64,000 bases of DNA, from the NCBI GenBank assembly GCA_015179125.1, contig WHVA01000174.1, forward strand, positions 1 through 64,000. Reading direction: 5' to 3'. The DNA is from Gautieria morchelliformis. Taxonomy: Eukaryota; Basidiomycota; Agaricomycetes; Gomphales; Gomphaceae. The notes below the pieces were generated by a model. It searched no databases, was not told where the DNA came from, and was given only the letters and a program-made list of their open reading frames with translations. Below are positions 44,708 to 56,168 of the stretch, piece after piece (within the stretch, counting starts at the first letter, position 1; each line of letters begins with the position of its first letter). A program made the translations under genes and the position numbers.

Positions 44708-47546
44708 ATGACTATGAGACTACGGATACTTCACTTTAACGATGGTGTGTCCTGGTATGAACTGTATTCTACTCACGAGTTGAGCTTGCAATCCTTGTCT
44801 TTTTTCGACAGTCTATCGAGTCACTCCCCAGAAATCACCTTCTGGCACCATATCTGTCTCACAGTTTGCCCACTTGCTCTCGTCACTTTCGTCTGAGGCA
44901 GCAGGAACTGACATACTGGAGAAACCTCTTCTGCTGTTTTCAGGAGACGTATTCTCTCCATCGATTGAGAGCACTATCACACGGGGAAGCCACATGGTTC
45001 CCGTTATGAATGCCTTTGGCGTAGACGTTGCTCTGACCGGTTTGTGGATTGGCGATATATCACCATGAGCTGTTATATGTAACTGATATATCGATATGCG
45101 ACAGGTAACCACGATTTTGATTTCGGTAAGCTCTGTATCGGCACAAGTGTGAACACTGCGCATTTATTTCGTTAACTCTGTGATTTTAGGATATCCTCAC
45201 CTTACAAAGGTATTTAGACTCCTGGAGATACGGTCTCCACCACAATTCACCTTTGTTTCGATGCCGCGCAGCTGGTCAAAGATTGCACCTTTGTATGTTT
45301 TGTTTGGCACATGATGCAATGATGGTCTAAGAGCTCTTTCTAATTATCCTTAAAACTCAGCCATGGATCCTCAGTAACATCTATGATACAGATAGTGGCA
45401 ATGTTCCAGACACCTTGCAAGAATTTGTAGTCCTCGAACGCCCCGGCCTTAAGATCGGGATCATTGGCCTGGTCGAGAAGTATGTATCGGTATCGTAATG
45501 ACACCGCTGCAATTGATCACAGATTCGTTCATCGTCCTTATCCTGTCTCTTGTTTTCTTGCAGAGAATGGATAGAAACCGTATCTTCTTGGCCTCCTAAT
45601 TTCAAATATAGGGATATGACGGAGGTAGGAGTCAGCCTTTCTAAAGCCTTGAGGGACGTCGACGGCAAGTGGGCCTGCGACATTGTCATTGCCCTCACTC
45701 ACTCCAGGCAAGCTTAACAACATGCCATCGCTTATTTTATTATCTTGATGTGAGATCAAAAACTTCAGGCTCCCAAATGTGAGTTTGCGTGCACACGCTC
45801 GAATTATGATTGATGCCTTCTGCAACTTGAGGACATCGCTCTAGCGAAAGCTTTGTATGCTCGCCCCTCATCCGCTGATGGCGTAGCTATGACGCATGGA
45901 GTAGACATAATTCTCGGTGGCCATGATCACTTGTACTATGTTTCTAAAGGATGCCAGAGTTGGGAAGGTTATGATCTGAATGGTATTGTGCCACTGGGCG
46001 CCGAAGATGACGATGGGATCTTGGCGATCAAGAGCGGGACCGACTTCCGTGACCTTAGTGAGCTCACTTTGGAATTGGAGGACGGACCACCAGGTGCCGC
46101 GAGACGGAGAGTGGTGAAGTCCGTTGTTGGTTCGTCGAACCTCTGTTCTGCACGTCTTCCTCCACAGACTCGTTTCCTTTGTTAGGAAAGAGGCACACTG
46201 TTACACCAGATACCAAATCTTCCACAGAGTTGGAAAGTTTACTGGCCACTATCTTGTCCTCCGTCTCAACAACGCTTGGCTCACCGCTATGCAAAGTGAC
46301 AACCCCACTTGACCTTAGATCAGAGCTTATTCGAACCGAAGAAGTCAGTCTTGTGGCTTTTCTAATGTTCCTTACTCACGAGTAGATGGAGTCGGCTGCA
46401 GGAAACTGGTTTGCCGATGTTCTCCTCCATGCCTATGACGAAGCCTTGTGTATGCAGGGGTCGGGAGGCGCTGATGCCGTGATCATCTGTGCGGGATCAC
46501 TCAGGGGAGATTCTGTTTATGGCCCAGGTATATGTTTCCTGACCGTGTGACCGGCTGTGTGATATGGGTTCTTATGTCTTGTAGGGATCATGACACTTGG
46601 GGACATTCTCGAAATCTTACCATTTGATGATTCCGTTGTGGTGCTCGAAGTCAGCGGAGAAGCAATTTGGGATGCATTTGAGAGTTCGCTGCGCACGTGG
46701 CCTGCTCAAGAAGGGTACGTGGTCTACCTAGATGGACGGTGTCCGTCGTGTCATTGATAAGTACCATTACCAGCCGCTTTCCAATAGTTTCTGCATTCCA
46801 TATTCATTGGGATTCTCGCAAACCTCCTGGCCAGCGCATTCTGGACATATGTCTTGAAATCGTTAATTCTAAGTCTGAGCTTGTACTAGAAAAGGTGAAA
46901 CGCGAGCCAGGTCGGTTGTACAGGATTGTGACCAGAGAGTACATGGCGCAGGTTGGTCTGCTGGTAGTGTGTTCTTGGGACAATTTTACTCAGCTACGGC
47001 ATGTGGTCACAGGGGCACGACGGGTTCGGGGCACTTAAAGGATCTACTTATTTGATCGATGAGGAGCACGGTATGCCAATGAGTACCTTAGTCCGAAGAT
47101 ATCTTCTGGGTAAGTCTAACTGTAACCAGCTCATGGACGACAGCATCTTCCTCATGGCCATACATTCTCGTGCAGGTTTTCAATATATCCATACGATGCG
47201 GCAGCGTTCCTCCATCCCTCCTTCTGAACCACATCTGCATCATGAGACGTCGGGTGTACTCTCACGGGCTCGCTCTCGCTGGCAAGATCTCGGGAACCAC
47301 ATCCTGTCTTCAAGGAAGCACAAATTAGAGGTCAACCAGGATGCACATAAGGTCTCCGGTCGCGAGCATATGCAATGTGTTGATTGTTTTGATGGTGGAG
47401 TGGCTCGCCAGGGTGCTGGACTTGAAGGAAAGGGGACAAAGGCTTCAAAGGATGCTTTCGAGACAGGCAAAAGCTCGTACCTGATCGAAATACAGCCCGA
47501 AGTTGATGGAAGATTGACGGACATCGGTAGAGCTTCAAAACACTAG
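44708..47546 (+). CDS. Calcineurin-like metallophosphatase / 5'-nucleotidase family protein
   Basis: Fifteen exons; introns 44745-44811, 45040-45104, 45126-45189, 45210-45271, 45293-45360, 45480-45563, 45708-45768 (GC-AG), 45779-45831, 46130-46185, 46344-46385, 46528-46584, 46715-46773, 46952-47012 and 47110-47175 give 657 residues. The exon between introns 7 and 8 is 10 nt. Two-metal phosphoesterase motifs: ILHFNDVYRV, LFSGDVFSPS, TGNHDFDFG, ALTHSRLPND and GGHDHLYYVSK. The C-terminal nucleotidase domain has AAGNWFADVLLHAYDEALC, GSLRGDSVYGPG, LGDILEILPFDDSVVV and YMAQGHDGFGALKG. There is no signal peptide, so it is probably intracellular, unlike bacterial UshA. Substrate unknown. Confidence 0.92.
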
Positions 47547-47938
47547 TGTGTAGTCCGTGCCCGCGAAGTATATTTCTTATAGACAATGTATTTCCATCCC
47601 GGCCCCGGTGTTACCCAAAATCTCTCGAAAGAACCTTCGATGCTTCTGGAAGCCCATCATCAAAGTCGTCCAGTACTGGTGGTAGTGCGATTCCTTGCTA
47701 CAACGACGGCTGAAATGCTTATTGTACAGGAATATTGACAATCCCCCACATATGCTTACAGATGATAACAAGAACACATTGGCATTGGATTGCTGATATT
47801 ATTCAATCAGAAAAGAAATATAAAGATGTTACAAATTCTAAGGATATTAATAGGAAGGTGGCGGTTATCTAATCTGGACCTGACTGCAGGGATGGCTAAG
47901 CCCTCCGAACTTCGAATAGAAGTAACCAAGACACACGA
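47547..47938. other. Intergenic between convergent genes
   Basis: About 390 bp between two stop codons of convergent genes. Nothing recognisable beyond presumed 3' flanks. Confidence 0.4.
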
Positions 47939-49439
47939 CTACGATATTACACTGACGTCACCTTGCTGCAAACACCGAAATTTCAGAAATACATCTGTGC
48001 CATGGTTGTATAGTGAGACGAGTTGAAGGTCACCCCCGAAGTAAGTGGCATACAACTTGGCGAGAGGGAGTCTGTGAGAGAGCTTAGCTAGCCTGCGTCG
48101 AGCGTGACTGTTGGTGGCATACCCATAACCAAGGCCCGACAGTGTGCCCATGCCAGTCTGCAGCCCCTTCCCCGCAATTTCACCAAACAAGTTGCCATCA
48201 TCGCCTCCCACTGCTGCACTTCCTCCGATTGCTTGCGCCGCATATGGTCCACCTCCGCTCTCGTCACCGGCTTCGCCCGAGTCCTCGTTTCTCCCAGAAG
48301 TTGTGAAAGCATAAGAGAAAATGAAGGGAAGGTTTGCGGGAGAGACGCCACCGCCTTGGTCACGAATGCGAAGCGAGAGAAATGGTGTTCGAGTAGTAAG
48401 GCCAGAAGAAGAAGCTATTGTAATAATGACAGGCGGTAAGGGTTTAGTTGAGGAGCTCCCGTGTAATTTTTGGTGATGCTCCACGGTGGCTCGAAATGCA
48501 TTCTTTAAAAGTTCTGTCAGGGCGAATTCGAGATGCACAGGTACATAGCTGACACCGAGTAAGTTGGTTTCGTCCACGGTGCTAAATCTAAAAGCTCGGT
48601 ACTCACGCAAACGTTGCTTGCAAATCCCCTTCTATAACAAGACTAGGACTCGCTCCAAGGGTGGCTTCGCATAGGTCTGTCACAAATTTGGAGCACACCT
48701 TGGCCATTTGTACAGGTGAACATGTCGTGTCCACCACCCCAACATCATGCAACTGTTTTAAGGGAGAGTCTCGCAGCGCTCTTGACAATGCGATGTGCTG
48801 CTCCGCCACGAGACGCACGCCTATCCGCGTGCGGATCGCCTGATCCAAGAAGCTCGATATATCAGAAGATGAGATATACTTGGCGCACTCCTGAAAGCTT
48901 GGACGGTGTGTCAATGATTTGAATTGACCTAGATAAACCGCGGTCACACACCCCTTAGCCATCGTCGGAATGTCGTTAGCATGGTCAGCAACTAATCCTT
49001 CGAGCCTTTTGGTGAACTCCCAGTTCCCCTCTAGGTCTATTACGGGCGGATGTCTTGCCAATGCTTCAAAACTGGATCTATATGCGCGCAGACATCGAGA
49101 AAGAAATGGATTTGTTGTGACGATGAAAGGTAAAGCCTCCAAAGCCCTTACCCGGCCGACAAGGCGGCGAGGAATCTCAGCAAGGACGTACTCGGCAGAT
49201 TCAAGCAAAGAGTCTTGACTCAGAGGAGAGCCAAAGGATAGTAATTTCTTTAGAGTCAAAGGGCGGGGCGGTTGCTGAGAGTACCTGGTCAAAAGATGTG
49301 ACAGTTCCGACTCGTCCGAGTCCGGAGTGTCATCTGCTGACCGCTCAGTGTGCAGGCATTGCCTGAAGTGTAGACGTTGAAGAACTGGTGAAGTTTTTAG
49401 CACAATCTGTCCACGAATGGTATTTCCAAGCAAGCCCAT
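47939..49439 (-). CDS. Mitochondrial protein kinase of the PDK/BCKDK family
   Basis: Phosphorylates the E1 component of pyruvate or branched-chain 2-oxoacid dehydrogenase in the matrix and so switches it off. Three exons (introns 48549-48606 and 48071-48121, the latter in frame and without stops), 463 residues. An Arg/Leu-rich N-terminus fits a mitochondrial presequence. The helical N-domain (FGSPLSQDSLLESAEYVL ... RLVGRVRALEALPF) is followed by the GHKL ATPase domain: N-box ELLKNAFRATVEHH, G1 RIRDQGGGVS, G2 GLGYGLPLAKLYATYFGG and GTDVFLKF. A fungal-type Gly/Ala-rich insert lies before G2. I cannot tell PDK from BCKDK. ATG 49439 is used. Confidence 0.9.
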
Positions 49440-49722
49440 ATACAAGAAGGTTGAAAGTAGTGGTGCTGAGTTAAGTTTTCGAGTCTCTTGTGTTGACTGA
49501 CGTCACGAATTGTCACGCGGGTGACGGGACGTGGATAAGTTAATCTCTCATCTTGTGAAAACAAGTAAACATGCTCTGTTGTTCGTTACATTACATGGTC
49601 CACAAATATCGCGCGTACACCGCAGGACGACCAGACATGGCTCTGTGAGTGTGATTAAAGGTGAGGAGAATATGGAATGCGAAAACCAATGTGCATAGTG
49701 TCGGAACTGAGCATAAGGCGAT
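49440..49722. promoter_or_regulatory. Kinase promoter / RSP5 3' flank
   Basis: 283 bp separating the kinase start from the RSP5 stop on the same strand. It includes TGACGTCA-like sequence (about 49498-49505), a possible CRE/ATF-type half-palindrome site. Confidence 0.4.
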
Positions 49723-52700
49723 CTATTCCTGTCTGTGAGGGTATTACTTGGTCAGTATGGTGACGTAGAGCGTCGGATATGTAACGCACCCAAATCCTAC
49801 TGTCTCTTCGACAGCCAGCGTAAGCTTCTGCTCCAATGTCGAGTAATCCTTGTACGGCGGCAGATCAATCTGTAAAGTGATTTAAGGAAATGAACAGGGG
49901 GTGTGAATGGCATGTTATCAACCCACCCTGTTGAAACAGGTGTGACTCTTAGGTAACTGCGAGGGATCACCCGATTTCTCGATGGTAAACCGCCTTGGAC
50001 CATCCGACCCTTGGAGATCCTTGAAGCCGTTGACGGGTATGCGCGATGTCCCGGTCGCAAATTGTAGCAGACGGGATTTACGCTCCGGCGGCCAGCTTCT
50101 GATGCACTTCCAGAACCACTGAATCACCTCGTCATTCATCTCATATCCACGATAGTCCGTGAACTTGGTCCAGTCGTCACTGCATGAAGCATTGAAACTG
50201 TTAAGTTTTGTTGTGAAACAAGATAATGTCACAACGTACACATCGATCTCAGACATGCCACCAATCAACAACTCTAGCTCTCGTTCATCAAAAACGTTAA
50301 TAAGCTCTTGAGGGATGAGCTCGCTAAAGCCAGACATGAAGGCATCGAACTGGTCCTTAACACGGCGTGAGATACGATACTCAACCACGAGGCTGTTGAC
50401 AGCGTTAAACCAAACTTCTCCTAAATATAAAGTAAGCAAGGACGCACTCTACGTAGTCCTTCTTGTTGTCCTCGGTGACGGGTATATCTGCACCATTTGG
50501 TTTGAGATCGATTGTAACCAGTTCACCAAATCGATCTTCTGTAGTCGTGAAAGTCTCGTCGATGACATCGGTGATGTCATTTTCTCTGCGAGTACCACTT
50601 GTTAACATGACTCCAAGACACATATTTGGTGTACATACATCATCCATGTCATGCCTCGATGCAATTCAGCATCAACGCTTTCCAAATCAGCCAGAGTGAC
50701 CTTCTTCTTGAGGATCATCTTGTAGAAGCTGACAATGAAGTATGCATCAAGGAAACGGCGGTGAAATATCCCAAGTCCTAAGCAGCGACCGATAAATTTG
50801 AAATAATTCAAATGCTCGGGATTCACTCCTGAGGCAGGATTGATTTGAAGGGTGTAATTGTCATGGGCTGAGTATTCAAACAAGCAATAGAATGGATTGA
50901 ACATCTCATGCGAGAGAAGGAAGAAGAATTCCCTGAAAACTGTGTCTTAGTGCGCCGCTGCTTGCTGTACAAAACTGTTCTTACCTGGACAGACCACCGT
51001 AATCGAGGCCGTCTTCGCCGTCGAACTTGATCATTAGCCTTTTCTTTAGATCGTTCGGTGTTTGGCGCATTATCTCGGCATAACTATCCTCAAAAATGTG
51101 ATTTCGTCTAATCTTGATTTGACAATTGCCTGGTTGAGCGCGCATCGCCGGCTGACTCCTGAAATAGATGAGCTTGCGTCTGAAGTCACGCTTGTACTGC
51201 GGCACGTTCTGATCGAGACTGGACGGCAGCCGCGGGTCATCCCATGTCGTCGTCTTTGTGTTGTGGTCGACGAAATAGACACGTGCAGTCGACGTCAAGC
51301 GCATTTCCCAGCCGGAAGGCAGGGCGCCCAGTTGGGAGATCGTTTGAGGCTGCACGCTCAGATTATTGCCATTAGGTCCCATTACGCGGATGATGGTTTG
51401 ACGACGAGGATCGACCCAAGTGGTAGTACGTGTATTGTGATCGACATAGTACGGACGACCTTCTGGGGTGTATCGCTCCTCCCAGCCAGCGGGAAGGGCA
51501 CCCGATCCGACCGCCGTCTGACCGCTCTGACCACCCACGGCAACAGACGCCGCAGTGTTACCGCTGGCAGCATTGACTGTACCCGAAGGCGTTGGAGCCG
51601 TTGACGCTGTTCCACTAGCTGATGTCGCGCCATCACCCTCAAGGAGATCATCGGCGAGAATACGGCGGCTGTGTTGCTCCCGCGCAGCATTTGTATCATT
51701 CTGTTGCTCGGCGGTGTTAACTGACTGACTCATTGAGGGTCGAACCCATGTCGTTGTACGCGTGTTGTGGTCAACGTAGTAGGTGCGTGCAAGAGGATCT
51801 ACGCGCCGCTCCCAGCCGGTGGGAAGAGGCCCATACTGATCCTCATGTGGACTGAAGTTACGCTGCTGTGGATTAGCTGTGGATGACCCATTGGTGGCAG
51901 GGTTGGTAGCTGAAGGATTTGTAGGAGGTATGTTAGCATTTGGAGAACCAGAGGCGTTCTCAGAAGCGTTAGCAGCACGGGGCGAGGTAGCTGCCTGATG
52001 TTCATTTCCTGTTGTAGTCACAGGCACGGGCATTTGCACGTTCGCGGCTTCCGGAGTCACGGGTTGAGTGCTTGCGGAACGACTAATATCAATGGTAGAG
52101 CCGCCGACTGAAGCGCTAGTTCCCGTTGCTGTGGCATTACTTGCACTGGCACTAGGCGTGAGGGAGATGCTGGAAGCATTGAGCGTAAGATCGCCCAGGG
52201 CGGGGGCGATGCCGGTGACCTGGGAAGGACCAGGGTTGGTAATGGGAGCTGAAGTATTCGTAGATAAGTAGACGATAAGTTTTCCATGGACGACGAGATT
52301 GTCGTTTGACTTTTTCAGGTCCAAAGTGAGCATCTCTGAGGCATAATGCGGTTATGGTTAGTCGTGATTGCGCAGAAAACGACCAGTGGTAGATACACAC
52401 CATGGCCACCGAGATCGAGGTCAAGCACATCGCTCACACGGACATTGACGACACCAAGGAAACCCTGGTCGCGTCGCTTGAATTTACGCTGGTCGAAGAT
52501 CTGAACTGCGATTACGGAGGAATCTTTGACAGTGCTATGGCAAAATTAAACAAAGGTTTTCAGGACAAACGTCAAGAACGAACATATCAAAGTTTTCATT
52601 CCAGTACGGATTCAGTGTCTTTTTAATGACGCTTGTTGTATGCGTCTGTTCTGCGTCCACGGTGATGACGGCGAAGGGATCCGGAAGCCTGAACACATCA

Positions 52701-52877
52701 CGCTTGGAAAGGCCATCGGCGGCGACGACTGTTGCACTATTAAAATGCCGATACAAGCGAGAACAGGTGCATACTCACCGGTAATCCTGATCTTCTTGGT
52801 CCTGTGCTGCGCATTAGTAGCGATAGCGAGGATGCAGGAAGAAAGACTTACAAGACCTGGTTCGCAGTCGATGGCAT
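49723..52877 (-). CDS. RSP5: NEDD4-family HECT E3 ubiquitin ligase (Rsp5/Pub1)
   Basis: Ubiquitin ligase for membrane-protein sorting and other targets. Eleven exons; introns 52807-52856, 52729-52778, 52535-52583, 52336-52400, 50933-50984, 50586-50638, 50393-50447, 50180-50239, 49870-49926 and 49733-49789 give 868 residues. A C2 domain follows the short first exon ([20 protein letters not shown] ... [11 protein letters not shown]). Ser/Thr/Ala-rich linkers surround three WW domains, each with [12 protein letters not shown] or close variants (about 51830-51740, 51500-51400, 51330-51210). [53 protein letters not shown], and the catalytic Cys in [10 protein letters not shown]. First exon 21 nt and last exon 10 nt (G-Q-E end, as in yeast Rsp5). 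Confidence 0.97.
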
Positions 52878-53567
52878 CGAGATCGACTCTTGGCTGCTGT
52901 AAACTAGTGCAAATTAGCAGGTCGGCAGGGAAACCGAAGTGTGCGCTCAACGTAGTTGGTGGTGCGAAGGAAAGTGTGTATGTAATCAGGCTTTCGTCGG
53001 AGCCTCACGGTGCTCCGCCACTGCCACAAAATTAGTGTCCACTAAGACTTGTCCTGTCTGCAGTGCTTTTATTTTAAGCTTCGGGCGCATCCCACGACCC
53101 TATCCCACATGAGTAATGCCATGAGTAGCTAGTTGTGCTGTACAGTAATTGAATTATTACGGTATGGTATTGGCACGCACAGTGGGAAGTTCTTGGACAA
53201 CATTGTCTACGAGGATAATCAGCAGTAAGAGGGAATTTTCAGCTCACGATCCGTCTCCCGCTCCTCACTGTAAGACGCCAATTCGATATCACAATTACTT
53301 GATGTGTATGACCTAGTACCAACACGTTCGTTCCATATCTTATTTGGGCACGGCTTTTGTAAAAACCTTCGCCTACTGCATGGTACCGTATCCTGGGCGT
53401 TTGTTCAATCGTTGAGAAGCGTCAAATTCTGTATGCCGGCCCACCCATCCTGCTCAGGGCTTCCTGTTTTTCTGTCATGATCGTCGTGTTGCACTGCGTA
53501 TAAAGGCTTGGAGCTGTGGCCTTCAGAGACCATTCTACTATTACAGACGGCTCAAGTATCAGAACAA
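52878..53567. promoter_or_regulatory. Divergent upstream region RSP5 / reductase
   Basis: 690 bp between divergent start codons. It should hold both promoters. CATATAAAGG-like TATA candidates are weak; GCGTATAAAGG near 53495 fits a TATA box about 70 bp before the reductase ATG. Confidence 0.45.
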
Positions 53568-54914
53568 ATGCGCGTCATAATTGTGCAAGAGGACAAATCC
53601 GTGAAGATTGAGGAACGTCCCATTCCCAAGCCCGCACCCCATGAAATTCTGTATGTCCCGTTCCCTGGTTTTCTACCAAGTCGTTGACTATACCTATGTA
53701 GCTTAAAAATAATCTGTGCAGGGGCCAATCCCTCTGATTATATGCATGTGGATGATCACTCCACTCCCGGTGACTGGCTTGGCACTGACTTCGTTGGAGA
53801 AGTGGTTGAACTGGGTCCTGCTGTTCCAAAAGACCGAGTGAAACTGGGAGAAATCCGGTGGAATTTTTGCCGAGGTGGTGTTAATGACAAAGGTGCATAT
53901 GCAGAGTAAGTATAATTCTCTCCCGGCCATTTGCTATTCATCCCAATTCACGGTCTAGTTACATCACCACGAGTTGGGACCTATCCTCTGTGGTACCACC
54001 GAACGTCACCTCCCAACAGGCCGCTACTCTGCCTCTCACGTTGATGACAGCCGTGCAGGTACGCTCGTAATGTTATCAAGCAATTATCACTTCGCCATAA
54101 TGACTCTACTTCCCAGGCTTTCTATTTGCCGACCTGTTTGGCACTTCCCGAACCCCCTGTTCAAACCCCTTCGCAAAAGTGGATACTGATATGGTCTGGT
54201 GCCACCGCAGGTTTGTCTCTCTCAGCCTTGTCAAATTATTCGACCAACATGCATGCCAAATAAGTTGGCAGCTTTGCTATCCAGCTTGCAAAACTTTCCG
54301 GGTTCAAGGTGGCCACGACTGCATCGCCCAAACGTTGGGAGCTCTTGAAATCATACGGCGCAGATGTAGTTGTTGATTACAGAGACCAAGATGTGGTGAA
54401 GAAGCTTAAGGATGCGACGGGGGACGCTATTGAATATGGTCTCGATTGTATTACACAAGGGGATTCCGTACGACAAACACAACTCGCTTTTCGCCCTGAG
54501 GGTGGACATCTGATCACTACCCTCAGAGTTCCCCTCGGTTGGCCTTTCTTCTGCTCTCCCATGTTAATGCTGCTGATGCAGCCTGTCATAGGCCTTCCAC
54601 GCCCCGATGTGAAAACTGAATTCACCTTCGTATATACCAGTCTCGGTGATCAGACCCTCGGTCCTGATTTCTTCAAGACCGCCCCTTCCCATCGTGAGTT
54701 GCATGTAAGATGGGCCGAAAATACGACACAGCTTCTTGCGGATGGTAAACTTAAAGTAAAGTCCTCCACCTGTTTCTTCCCTTCTTTGAAAATTTTACCA
54801 CCCCTGCTCTAGCCTCTACCGGTGCATGTGTTTGGCGGCTTGGAAAATGTACAAAAGGGCTTGGATCTTTTACGTGCTAAGAAGCACGAGGGTAAGTTGG
54901 TTTATAATGTTTGA
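53568..54914 (+). CDS. Medium-chain reductase, quinone/enoyl reductase type
   Basis: NAD(P)H-dependent oxidoreductase of the MDR superfamily. Six exons (introns 53651-53701, 53906-53958, 54059-54116, 54211-54264, 54756-54812), 357 residues, a usual length. GroES-like half: IKICAGANPSDY-type segment and GTDFVGEVVELGP. The Rossmann half has WSGATAVGSFAIQLAKLSGF (dinucleotide loop, here AVGSFA) and VVVDYRDQDVV. No zinc-ligand Cys cluster is present. The C-terminus ends KLVYNV, typical of fungal trans-enoyl or zinc-binding-like reductases that often sit in secondary-metabolite clusters; no such cluster is here. Substrate unknown. Confidence 0.88.
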
Positions 54915-55134
54915 GTGTACTGCAGTTCCCTCAAATAATGTGTTGTCGTGGAAATGTGATACAACCCAGCTCTGCTTTGTAGACTGTCATGAAGGAATCA
55001 TCCACCAGCAACTTTTCAACTTAGATTAGAGTCCTAAGGCAAATGTTCGATCTGATCCTTCAGTCTGAGATGTGAGCGGAATTTACTGAGGTAGTACGGT
55101 TCTGGAGGTAGTACAGGATCTTGGATTAGAAATA
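54915..55134. other. Intergenic between convergent genes
   Basis: About 220 bp of 3' flank with no feature seen. Confidence 0.35.
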
Positions 55135-55473
55135 TCAGTGCTCGCCGCTTGTAGTAGCGTAACGATCTTCAAGCTCTTCCTGTCCCCCAAAGCCACCCTC
55201 GATATCCCTCTTTGTTGCAGTGGTCGCACTGGCATCTCCAGCCTTCTCTGCCTTCTCTCGCAGTGCAGCCAACTGGGATTGCTCCTGCAAAAAAGTCAGT
55301 ATGGGTCTCTATATCGAGAGGTTGAAAGTGCACCCTTTCTCGAATATACCGTGCTTCGTCGCCCTGCTCCTTCGCTTGCCATGTCTTATCCTAAGTCGTG
55401 GTGTCGGAAATATCATGTGGATATCATGCTCGCTTACTTGTGCTGTCGCACCGCTGTTGCTGCTGCTAGCCAT
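55135..55473 (-). CDS. Putative mitochondrial F1-ATPase inhibitor-like small protein
   Basis: Three short exons (introns 55391-55437 and 55285-55333) give 80 residues. An in-frame TGA just upstream of ATG 55473 supports that start. The middle reads AKEQGDEARYIREREQSQL followed by AALREKAEKAG: a charged amphipathic helix like the inhibitory segment and coiled coil of IF1/INH1 proteins, which block ATP hydrolysis by F1 when the membrane potential falls. The N-terminus is short for a presequence, and the acidic C-terminal tail is not typical. The splice model is mine and the family assignment rests on this one helix. Confidence 0.45.
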
Positions 55474-56168
55474 GTCAAGTGCAATCGAATGCGCCCGGCC
55501 GTCCGTTCACACGTCCTTGGAGGCGCCCGTGGACCCACTAACCCTAAAATAATCGTCACGGTATACATGTAAACAAGAACATGAGCATACACGAGATGCC
55601 ATAGTGTAGAGCAAACCTCACCCCAAACTTCAACATAACAGTACAGCTGGTCAATGGATACTTTGAAGATGCAGATTGTCATGGCGCGAGAGAGAGACGG
55701 ACCTACAAATCAAACCGATTGTTCTACAATCATCAGATCAATGACGGCCTGACTGACGCTGGCCACATAGTTTCTGCTGTACACAATATTGCTGATAAGT
55801 GTATCATGCAAACTAGTAATTGGCTGGTATGAAAAAAGGTTTGTACTATAGACAGTCCTAACGCAGTGACCTTCCTCCATCTCTCTCTTCAAGTATTATC
55901 GCCTTTGAATCTTCCAGGACACCATTGAAGCCTCCCAAGCAGCTGAGTCCTTATATACGTGACTTGCCTTGAGGGTGTAGCAGGTTAAGTATAGACTTTA
56001 GTAAGAGCTGTATCCGGCGAAGATACTAGTACCAGCACGGCGGATGGAATGGATCAGAATCAGAGGTCTATCTGCGTGGTTACCCAGTGGTTTTATATGC
56101 GCTTATACACTGGCACCGGCTGGTCGGAACGGGACGCATGTTAATAGAGTACTTACTACATACCATAT
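55474..56168. other. Intergenic, about 0.7 kb
   Basis: Lies between the small inhibitor-like gene start and the 3' end of the RCC1-repeat gene. No coding frame with support, no RNA gene seen. It presumably includes the small gene's promoter. Confidence 0.35.

Noticed and set aside
55138..55572. 144-codon plus-strand ORF with Cys/Leu-rich sequence
   Set aside because: It lies antisense to the spliced inhibitor-like gene, which is better supported by splice signals and the helix motif.
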